DNA of 64,000 nt from assembly GCA_038496675.1 (NCBI GenBank), contig CM076666.1, forward strand, positions 8,870,729 to 8,934,728, given 5' to 3'. The position numbers and the translations under genes are program-made. Source of the stretch: Rachycentron canadum. Lineage: Eukaryota > Chordata > Actinopteri > Carangiformes > Rachycentridae. Shown here piece by piece: positions 20,638-31,800 of the stretch (position 1 is its first letter; each line of letters opens with the position of its first letter). The notes beneath the pieces were generated by a model. That model saw only the letters and a list, made by a program, of their open reading frames with translations. It was not told where the DNA came from and ran no database searches.

Positions 20638-22283
20638 TCTTTTTTTTTTTACAAAAATATTTTACATTAGAAAACACAGCTTGAAATATACACAGTCCAC
20701 TTGGTTTTGCAGGAACCATGGAACATCTCGACTCAAATATATCTGTGTCTATACTTAAACCGTAGGTAAATATATCAGCAAGAATAAATCCGGTTCCTAT
20801 CTCGTGAGGTCTGCGAAGGACGTCACCAGTAGGAGCTTGGATTGATGAGTAAAAGGCTCAGTGAACTATAATCTGATCAAAGCAATATGGAATCACAATC
20901 TATCCATATTCAATACAAAAGAAATACAACAAAACCAATACTGCCTGCGATAAAGGAAGGGAATGCTTCTGTACCGGGGATGAAAGTGATGAATTCATGG
21001 AGATATGTGAGCAGTGGTTCCTCAAAAAGCGTGGGGAGTATGGGTAAGGGAGTTAAGCGAGGACAATGACGTTAAGCGACATTATGAAAGTCTGAGATCT
21101 TAACTTTCTGTCTAACAGGAAATCATTCATTTGTCTTCCTTCCCACATCCCAGCGTGCCCTTTTTCTCCATGTAGCTGTACTTAATGGTATTCACCTGTC
21201 TACCTGTTTGAGCCCCTGGAAGCCATTCATCTACCTGTCGACATCCCAGCATTCAATTCATGTGTCATCCTGTCAACATCCCATGGGGCCGTTGATCTGT
21301 AAGCCTAACTATCTATCTACACTAAATCCCAGGCTACTTTTCACCTGTCTGCCTTGATACATGCCTGGGTGTCAGTCACCTGTCTAACTACAGTATCCGT
21401 CTTTCCAAATGTCATTCTTCGCCCTGGTTTAAGTCTTTCAGGCTGCTCTACCTGTCAGACCTGTTTAAGTCCAGTCTCTTTCTTAAGCATCGGTGGAACC
21501 AAACCCCAACTGTGGCCATAACCATAACCCGACCACTGGTGGAGAATGCTGGGATGCAGTAGGCAGCTTGGCAGAAAGCTCTGCTTACTGGGCACTATCT
21601 AAAACAACAGTCTGACATGATGGGAAATATGCTTATTTACGTTCCTGCAGGAAGTTACATGGAATATAGGAGTTTATCTTGACTTCACATAAAGCCTGGA
21701 AATGGGGAGAAACACCTAGCCTCACTCTGTCTGCCTATTAACACATAACTGCCTGCAAAACCACTAAATTTCACTTCCTCTCATCATCTGTTTTTGTGTG
21801 GACTAAATAAACTCGATAAAATTGCACCCAACAAAACCTCAAAATCATTAGCTGTAGAGGTTTTGGTGGGTGGAATGACTGGTCTTGTCAAACAGAGCCA
21901 GACTAGAGTTGTTTCCCCTTGTTTTAGGCCTTTATGCTAAACTAGGCCAACCATCTCCTGTCCCTTCGTATTTAACACAAAGGCACCAGAGTTGTATCAA
22001 TCTTCTCATCTCATCAATCTTCTTTTTTTTAAATCAACATCTATCTGCTTACATCCCACAATGCAATTCATTATTGCTGTAAACTTGAACATGGTAAATA
22101 TCAAATAACAAGTAAATATCTTCAGTGCTGTATTTGATATGAACATGTTTTTGATCAGTCCCACTCTTTCCTTTCAGAGACAGTTTAGTCAATCAAGACG
22201 CTAAAGAAAACAACTTGTGATTCTGTGTAACTCAATTTTGCAAAGTTTGGTACTAGCACTGTTATTGTCAGTGGAGTGACGGC

Positions 22284-22302
22284 TACTAGGGATACCCTAG
22301 TA
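22284..22302. repeat. Perfect 8-bp hairpin in the mmp17 3' UTR
   Basis: TACTAGGG, three-base loop ATA, then CCCTAGTA. It lies about 220 nt after the mmp17 stop codon and would form a small stable stem in the mRNA. Confidence 0.75.
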
Positions 22303-22520
22303 TAATAACATGATAAATGTATGCACTGCCCATACTGCAAGGCGCTTAAGATGACCACCAAATGGCATGTGAAATAAATAACAGCAAAATAATAGCAAAA
22401 ACATACCAATTGATATTTATATGAACAAATTTTTTAAGTTTGTAATTAATGTCCACTGGCCCTCCACTAGTAAGTCTCTCTCTTGCACCCAGCTTGAGAA
22501 GTCTGTCCCATGCTTTGGCA

Positions 22521-22846
22521 TCATAGCAGTTCAGAGCGGAGGGCCAGCGAGAGCGTCCAGAGTGGTGGCAGCAGCCAGACAGGAGATGGGGGAGGGCGGA
22601 CGCCCAAAGGCGAGGCGGTGTCAGAGGTGCAGGAGCACACCTCGTAGCCATTCTCAGCATGGTCTGGGTGATGATGCCCGTTGACTCTCGTCTCTGTGCT
22701 CTTGGGCTCTGTGTCTGGAGAGTCCGACTGCATCTCAGTGCACAGCAGCCAGTCCTTAGCGATGAGGCGGGGGTATCCTGGCTCTGCCTCCATGTCGCTG
22801 CCGGGCACTCGCCAGTACTCCTTCCCCTTGAAGAAATAGGACGAGC
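22521..22846 (-). CDS. mmp17: mmp17 exon 10 (last blade, stem and GPI signal; stop)
   Basis: Encodes GSSYFFKGKEYWRVPGSD, then DWLLC (second hemopexin Cys), an acidic/His-rich stem with HHHPDH, ENGYEVCSCTSDT, and the tail PVWLLPPLWTLSLALRSELL before TGA (22,521-22,523). The tail is hydrophobic with no basic cytoplasmic stretch, as expected for GPI attachment rather than a transmembrane anchor. The two stem Cys match the region reported to mediate MT4-MMP dimerisation. Acceptor TGTGAAG. Confidence 0.95.
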
Positions 22847-25796
22847 CTTCACAGGAAGAGCGAAAAGAGAGGGTTGTTATTAGTGTGTGCTATGAGACAG
22901 AGAGAGAACAACAAATATTGGAAAACTATTTAATATAAACTAAACCCCACATTGGGGTGGAAAGTTTTTTAAGGCAGACAAAAGCACAACAATGACACAT
23001 GTTAACTATTAAAATACAGCAAACCGAAATCCATGAGCAGGCTTATTAAGAGAGACAAATGTAACACTAACATTATCCCACCAGCAATGTTTCCTATGCC
23101 AGCTACTTCCTCTCGTCGTCGTTCTTATCCACCTCTTAAACCTGTGATTTCTCTGTGGCTTCTGTCCTTAACACTCTTCTGACTCACTGTTCAGCGTGCA
23201 TTGTCATCACATCTTCCTCACTTCTCTCTCTCTCTCTCTCTCTCTATTTCACTGTTTTCTCTTCATCCGAGGCTCGATAGCCTGAAAGCAGATAAAGGCT
23301 TTGATGTGGCTCCGAAGGTGTGCGTGTGAATAAGTGCTCTTGTTTATGTTCATTGTATGCACGCGTCTTGTATATGTGCTTCCACCAGAAATGGGCATTT
23401 TTGTTTGGACCGTCCTCTCTTTTGCATTTGTCTTGTTCCCGCTGACATGTACACACACACACACATCAAAGAGCTTGGAGCAGGACCTGTGAAGCTGGCG
23501 GAAGCTCAAACACAACACAGACCTCTAAACAACCCAACAGGGAAAAGAGCTTCAACACATTCAGCTGGGAGTTGCCGCAGGAGAGAGAGGTGATGTTACT
23601 TGCTCTCATTGAGAGTGGCCTGAAACAAGGACTGAGCACCTCCTGCTAATTAGTTGTTTCTGTGCCAGTTTGCAACATCTACAAGTGTTTTTTTTATCAA
23701 AGCTTAATCTGGAGAACTGGTGAAAGGATGAAATCCTTTGAGGGGCGGTGCTCAGTAAAGCCAGCTAAAACAATGCACGCTAAAGTAAACATTAATAATT
23801 CCCGTGGGAAGCATGTCCTCAGCATTTGACCTATCATAATTGCTTAGGAACAGCAGGCAACCTTTCTCCAGCGCCTGGGGGCCAACACCAGATCAGACAC
23901 CCTTATCTGGTCAATGGAAATGGCAGGAACATGCTGCTATGGTAATTTTAAAATGTGTCATTTTCTTAGACAAAAGGGTCACAATATATGACTGTATTTA
24001 TAGCTGTGCAGTCATTAAACTGAATCTTCAACTTAAGATTTATGGCATATCTCTTGCAACCCTTTCAGTCCCAGGCCAAACTCATCATTCACGTACCCCT
24101 TGCAGTTTCTCCTCAGCTCCCTATGTGGATGTAGTGCACATTTTCTTTTTCATGGGCATTACTGTGTTCAAGATTCATAGATTTTGTTATTAAATGCATT
24201 CATGTGTCAAATATGACATGTGCTACTATTCATTACAGAATAGTAGAAGAAGAACTGAGGTTTGTAACTTTGGGTTTAGAAAAATTTCAACCAGTAAGTA
24301 ACACAAGCAAAAAGGGACAAAGTGCAAGAACAAAGTAAGTTTTACTGAGGTTAAGCCACATCACTGAGCTTTCAAGAGTCAACACACTGACTACATTAAA
24401 TAAAATGATCAAGTACTCATTTTACCCTACAGCAAAAATGGGTTTAGATATTTAATAATCCAGTTTTTCAATATATATAATATCAAAAAACACTGTGACC
24501 TATGTTATTTATTTTGTTGAGTTGCGTACTTACATCATCCCAAATGTTTCTACCAATTTTTAAACCAAGTAATTTTAATCAGACTAGCAGTCCATTTCAT
24601 TTAGATGTCTGTCTGTCTGTGGCATCAGATTCCTTTTGTGCACACGTCAGTGTTGTGGTGAAGGATTTTAGTTGGACGTCTGGATCTCAATCACCAGAGA
24701 AACAAGTCGAGCCAAACATTGTTGGCACCCTAGCCCGCAGGCCCCTCCTGTATGTCCCGTGTCTGCCGAGCGGCTGCAGCGAAACACAGATTTTTAACGT
24801 GAAACTGCTCCATTTAATGTTTCTACCAGTTTATTGTGGAGAGGAGGAGAACTCTGTGGAAAATTCCGCTCCCGGTAAAAGCCTCCTCAGCGACTGACAC
24901 TGGAGGGATCCAAATTAGGAGAATCTGACTCTGATGATGGCGATGGAGGTGAGGACAACAACTCGCCAGATTACACGCTACTTCATAATATCACCACAAC
25001 ACACCATCTTTTGTTATTGTTTTGACTGAAAGGTAAATAAGGGCAGAAGTGTTTAAGTGAATGTTGTAGACCCGAGTAAGGAGTAAACATTATTTCTTTG
25101 ACCTCTTTAATGAGGGTAGTTCTTACAAATCAATTTAACCCAGTGAGTTGAGGCTAAATGGATTTTTTTCTTTCTTGTTCAAAGCGTTGAAAAATGTGTC
25201 CTTGCTGTGAAAATGTCCTTCATTACTTTTAATAACATTTGAAACTTTCAGGCACCAGGATAATGGCTGCTTTCTTGATTTATTTCATATTTGGGACTAA
25301 TTAAGTCTTATGCTATTGTCCTCCACATCCTCCTATGCTGCGCAGTAATTAAATGAAGTTATGAAACAAGCTCTCGATTTCAGCCTATTCAGTCTATTGA
25401 GTCGATATCTGAGTGAGCTTATAAATTAACATTTTGAGATCTAGCTGTGAGATAAACATCAAAACAAATAAGCAGAAGACAAAACAAGGTTCATTTTATG
25501 TATGCAATCAAAATAGACATAAAGGGCAAAAGCCTCCATAAAGAATAAAGAGACAAGATGCATCTGGTACACATTTCACAAATAAATTACAGTATTTACA
25601 CTATCTACACAAACCATTCAATTTCTTGTGGTCAGACAGTGTAGTTCTAAGTGGTACAATGTGATGAATTTTTCTTATTATTGTAATTTATTTTCTAGAA
25701 CACACTAATAATGACTGCATATAACGGGTGGTGTCATGCTAATACCACACATAATCACACAAGGCCAGCTGTGAGCTTGCACACACACATACACGG

Positions 25797-25876
<80 letters not shown>

Positions 25877-28800
25877 TCGCCCTCACAGATGAGTGTGGGT
25901 TTTATAGAAGGTACTAGACATTTTATAGAAGGTAAAAGAGCAGAATATTTTACTGGCACAGATGCACCTAGTCTGTCATAAAGATTACTGACATGGCAGA
26001 TTCAGGCGTGACGTGCTCCCGTAATGATCACATTACCTCACCTCCACCTGCAAGGCTATAAAGCCACATTCAGAGAACGAAGAGGAGGGAAAATGAGGGG
26101 GAGGCAAGGAGTCGGGTTTAAAGGGAGGTGAAGGAGAGAGATAGAAAGGGAGGAAAACATGTGCATCAGCAAATACACACACACATAAACACACACACAC
26201 ACACGCTCGCACATGCTCACACACGCACAAACTGAATAATATGAGATAGTTATGCATTTATTTGAACTAAGCATGACACTGGTTTATCAATTGCTCACTA
26301 AAATTGTTGTGTGTAAAGACCCCCCTGGTCTTTCTTAAATGAATTTACATTGAATGAACTGTCTCACTCAGATGGACACCGTGCTAAATATCACTATCAC
26401 TAAATATCCAATAGCTTTATTAGTACATGGAGGAAATTGCAAAAGCAGTATGCAAAATGTACGGCAGGCAATTTTTTTTCAAAAGATAAAACAAAGGCGC
26501 GTTCAGTACTTCAGAGCTGGGATGGTCGTCCTGTGAAGGTCGTTAGCCCTGGTTGACTATTTCTGACACGTGGCCTTAATATCTGTCTGATTTACTGATT
26601 TACTGTGTCTGACACAGAGCTGTCTACAGAAAGCTGTTGGAAACACATCTAGATCTGGAGCAACACTGCAAATGCATCGCCTATGTCACACAATGTCTTA
26701 CAAATCAATGTTCAGTTTGCTACAGAAGGTTTGTGCTCAGCTGCATGAAGTAGAGCATCTTGATTGCCGATCAAAGATCATAATTAACCGACTCATTTCT
26801 GAAAAAGGTCGTCAGTGACTGGTGATGACTTTTTCAAGTTACTGACAATTGCTGTTTAGTGGTCGACCATATGTCATAAAAAAGTATGAGCCAATTTGAG
26901 GTCGTTAGCAGGGAACAAGACTTGTGTCGTCCATCTGGCACTGACACTTCTTCCCTGATGTGTTTCAGGAATGACACAGACTCTAATTATATTCAGGAAG
27001 CTGTTTAATTATATAGGAACAGAAGGTAGTGCCCGTGCTGCCACAGTGACACACCACACATGTTTACTTTATGAAGCTGAAATATTTGGAATACAAGGTC
27101 ATTCACGGACTCTAGCTGGCTACATTTCTAACACATCATCCGGTTTTTGATCGGCATCGTTATTTGTGCGCGTGGAAGGTCCGCGCCAAAACTGTGGCGA
27201 TTGATCGCTGCAAGGAAAGTAACTGATGCTGAGGCAGATAGTGTGAATCAGTATGCCAAAAGGCGGTCGGTCAAAGGACCGAAATTGGCATTTTCTTTCT
27301 TTCACAGGACACAACTGTCTGCTCAACTATTCAAATGACAAACTTCAGTTGTATCTTGGACCTCGACGCTATCAGAAGATGGATCTGTAGCAGCGGCTGA
27401 GGATTGACTGTGGGACATTGATTGCGCTGGGGTTAATGCGGGAGGAACGTTCTGCGCTGGACCTCCTTGATTAGATCAGCGATCTTGTCATGCCACCGTA
27501 GTGTTTTTCAAATGCTGTGCTCCCCAAGAATCAGACTGCCTCGACTGAGCTCACTCCACTGTGGCAACATGGATTAATAAGGGGAGACCGGCGCATGGAT
27601 TTATAACACCCAACACGGCTCTCTGCTGTGTTTGCAGAGTAAAGGTCAAGCCTGTTGTTGGCAAGCTGCGATGCCAGTCTTACGACCTCTCTCTGGTAGA
27701 CTGGCTCAGTGACTGTAATCTAAAAAGTTTGTTGTCAGGAAACTTGAGCAGCTTGCATCCAAAAGGTCCCTAAAGGCAAACACACTGCAGCACAATTCAT
27801 TTTCCATAACCTTAGTTCACTTTTTATGGGTCACTGATTGTTTGTTATTGTGTAGGCCATGTATACATCATATTTGCAGAGAGCCTGTAATTCTGTGTCT
27901 GCGGGCTTTTATATGAATGCAGTTTGTTAGTGTGCAGTTTGTGTTCACTTGCATGATAAAATACTTAACTGATTTCATAACCGTAACAGTTCGTTTGTGT
28001 GTTTTTCATATAAAGTTATTGTCTCCATCTCTAAGTTAATATTACTTCAGTGATGTAATTTTTCCTGACTTTTTACAGTTCCCATTAGAACCACATAAGA
28101 CTTTATGAATCTGTCCTCACATTTTTTATTACTTTTCCAGGAATCAGAAGATTTACATTTACAGCTCTGTTTCAGTTCTGGTCTATTTTATCATTTAGGG
28201 GAGGTGAAATGAAAGTAAAGAAGTAGGAATGGTTCATTTTTAAGGCTCCTCACCATCAGACCACCTCATGGCGTCATCCAGCTGTGGTGGCAGCCCCTTC
28301 CAAAGCGTGCTGTCTTTAGGGTAGCCCAGGTCCATATGCCTCAGGTGGTCATCGTAGCGCCAGTAGTGGTTGTCCTTGAAGAAGTAGGTTTTGTCGTTGT
28401 GTAGCCAAACAAAAGCTGCGTCTACACCTTCTGAGGGGAGGCCAAAGTCACTGATTGGACGAGGGTAACCTTCTTCCACGTTATTGTCTTTAAACACCCA
28501 GTACTTTAGACCTGAGGAATAAACACAGATATAATAATTTAAAGGCGTTTTATTGCCTTTAGTTTGGTATATAACTACCCAGTTATAACAAAAACACTTA
28601 CAAATAAATACTGTCATGCCAATATGGAATAACAAGGAGGCAAAGATACAACTCGTCAGTCAGACAAATACAAAATACAAGCGGGACTTGAACTCAGATA
28701 GAGATATTTACCTTTAAAAAATACTATTTTGTGGTCCCCAGGCCTCTCATACACAGCGTCCACACTGTCCAGATTGGGTGGAAGACCTCTCCAGAAACGA

Positions 28801-31800
28801 TGGATCTGAGCTGGACGAAGAGACACTAGGTGCTTCTCTCGAGTTAGTCGCCAAAAATACTTCCCTGTGGTGGACAGGAACATCATCAACATGTTAGAGC
28901 TTGGACCCTCCTCACACTATTCTCCTGGAGTCTATTACCCAAAAAAGACACACATTAAAAGTCCTACCACTCCTTCATGGAGTGCTTTAGAAAAATGTCA
29001 AATTTGAATGTATTTTTAAAATAATATATTTTGTTCCCTTCTTACTTTTATTGTCCTACATATATCTACCTGTGAGTATTGGCAATAAGGCAGTTGGGCT
29101 TGTTCTTAGGGGGATAGAGGCAAATCTATTTACCAAGCAGGGGAACTTTAGCCGATACATATCTTGTAAGTTTATGTTATTAAAATCATTTTCAATTTGA
29201 CCTTATTAAACATCTTCTGGCTAATGATAGCTCTCTTCTCTGGTCAGACTCTCCATTGAGCCAAAAGATCAATTTCAAACTCAGCAGATAATATGTATAC
29301 AGCAAGGCAGCCAGGCCACTAAAGGAACATTTTATTTAGACTGTAAAATATGTGATGTGTGTGAGCCTGTGATACGAGCCCAGAGAGCCACACATGACTT
29401 GGCTTTCTATCGATCTGTGGAGCCACCACTTTGTCTTGTGCCCAGCCCCTGTCCCTTACTCTTTCACTTTATCTCTTCTCCATTCACCTCTTTTTCTCCC
29501 TTCTCTCTCAGTGTCACTCTTGATCTGTCTGTCTCTCTTGCGCACTTTCTCCTTTTAGGCTTGAATACCTTTGAAAAAGAAGGCCTCCCCTCGTATTTGG
29601 GCCACGGCATCAAAGTGACTGGTGCATCTGTCTGGGGCATCTCGCGCCAGCCTGAGAAGAAAATTTGGAGGACGAAGTAAAGAAAAGTCAAAGTAATCAG
29701 AATGAAGAAAAGAAGGCAAAGAAGACATTACATTGAAATTAATTTTTTGATCATTGAACAACTGAGGCTAAATACATACTGTACCTATGTGTGTATATAT
29801 ATATTTTTTATTTATTTATTAATATAATAATAATATATATATATTTATATATTTTTAAATAAAATGTAGTCAGAACCCTCCAATGTTTTCACATTTTGTT
29901 ATGTTGCAGCCTCATGCTAAAATCATTTCAATTAATATATATACCCTACAATGACAAAAAGAGAATTGTAGTATTTTCTGCAAATTTAATAAAAAGAAAA
30001 AAAACTGAAATGTCACAATGACAGTATGAAGTACTGAATACTGATGTATTCTAACCCTGAGTCCAGAGTCCAGCTGTGATCAATTCCACTGAACATGATA
30101 AACATGATTTGGAAAGGAAGACATCTGTTTATATAAAGTCTCACATCTGAAGATGAATATCAGAAAAAAATCGAGATGTGAGGTCAAAGGAACGGCATGC
30201 AGTGCTTTTGACAGAACTATCTCGAGGGACAGATCTCGGAAAAATGACAAAAATAACCAAGACTCTACCTGGAGCTGGCTCCCTGGCCAAACTGAGCCAC
30301 TGGGGGGAAAAGGGCTTCGGTAGGAGAGGTGACCAAGAGCCCAATGGTTACTTGGCTTAGCTCCAGAGATCGTATTGAGAGAAACAGCAATCCACTCACC
30401 TGAGCTTTATGCCAGACAGCAGAGTCACCTCAGTGAAAGTTTGTGAAAAAAGTACCTAAAGGACTCTCAGACAGTGAGAGAAGAGATTCTGTCATCTGAT
30501 TAAGCCAAGATTGAACTGTTTGGCCTCAATTCTAAGCATCGTATCTGGAGCATCCAGACACCGCTCATCACCTGCCCAATACCACACGGTGAAGCATAAT
30601 GTTGGCATCATGCTGTGGGGGTGCTTTGCTGAATAGAAAAATACAGAGATATCCTGCTGGGTTGACCAGGCTGAAAGTTCACCTTAACACAGGCAACACG
30701 GGAGTGGCTTAAGAACAACTCTGAATGTCCTTGAGTGGCCTAGTCAGAGCCCTGACCTGAACTCTCTGGAGAGAGAACTGAAAATGACCGTCGCCATCCA
30801 ACCTGAAGAAGCCTGAGAGAATCTGCAGAGGAGAAGGGAGGAAAATCCCCATATCCAGGTGTGCAAAGCTTGTTGCATCACACCTAAAAAGAGTAGAGGC
30901 TTCACTGCCAAAGGTTCTTCAGCTAACTTCTGAGTAAAGAGTCTGAATGATGATCTCTGTCACAGTGATATTTAAAATTTTCCTTTATTATATATTTGTA
31001 AAAAATTCTAAAATTCTGTCTTCACTGTCATCATGGAGCACTGAGTGTAGAGGTATGAGGGAAAAATGAATTTAAATATTTTTATCGTAAGTCTGCAACA
31101 TCAAGTGAAGGGGTCTGAAAAAAGTTTCTGAATGCATTGTAGAGAGAGTCTGAATGTGTGTATGCATGTGCATGTGTTTTCTTCAATTAAATAGGCTAAA
31201 CATTAGGTGAAATGCCATCAAGCTGAAACACTGAGGTCCCCCAGTGCATTTATCCCCAGGGCTAATAAGTGATTTAAAACACTGACGTGGTCTGCCTGCC
31301 AATGATGAAGCCATTAGCACCACAGGGCTGCTACTGTGAGTGGGAGGCTGCCAGCCCTTGTATTATCAACAAAGATCTCCATTCAGAGCTCTATTAACAT
31401 GACACTGCTGCCTAGTGATCTGCGTTTGTGACCCTTGTCAAGCGTAATCCAGCTTTTCCACGCATCATGCTCTGACGGAGGCGGTGAAAAATGAGTTATG
31501 AGGGCAGTGAAAGCGCACACCACCTAAGTGGGTTTGACATGCCTGTTAAGTTTTGGAACTGCTGCGTAGTTTGGTATGTTAGTGTGAGTGTGAGTGTATG
31601 CATAGATGTCAACAAGCAATAGCTGTTGTTGTCAGCGAGGTTTGAAGCACAGTTTAATCACTCCCCGAGCAGGCTGCCCTCTGTTGATCCTATTATTCCA
31701 GCAGACCATCAGAACACAGTTAACTAACCAAAACAACTAAACGCTGCTTATGGTAAATACGATTTGACTAATGGAAAGCTGACAAAAAATACAAAGCAGA

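Larger units (their letters stand above)
20608..22520 (-). other. mmp17: Inferred mmp17 3' untranslated region
   Basis: No canonical AATAAA was seen on the minus strand between the stop codon and the tandem signal at 20,628-20,637, so the simplest 3' UTR is about 1.9 kb. It contains a perfect 8-bp hairpin at 22,284-22,302. The end is inferred, and a variant poly(A) signal could make it shorter. Confidence 0.4.
22847..28253 (-). other. mmp17 intron 9
   Basis: 5.4 kb. Contains a CT microsatellite (23,223-23,246), a long AC microsatellite (25,799-25,874) and CA-rich DNA near 26,176-26,228. There is also a short tandem duplication of TTTTATAGAAGGTA at about 25,899-25,935 and two GC-richer patches (24,640-24,960 and 27,120-27,660). 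No nested gene recognised. Confidence 0.75.

Noticed and set aside
22346..22852. 168-codon minus-strand ORF overlapping mmp17 exon 10
   Set aside because: It reads a different frame through the last mmp17 exon and runs on past the stop. The exon 10 frame matches MMP17 throughout; this one matches nothing.
25705..25959. Open frames over the AC microsatellite (Cys-Val or Thr-His repeats)
   Set aside because: Low-complexity translation of a dinucleotide repeat. The same applies to frames at 44,637-44,927, 54,945-55,274, 51,954-52,397 and 39,328-39,582.
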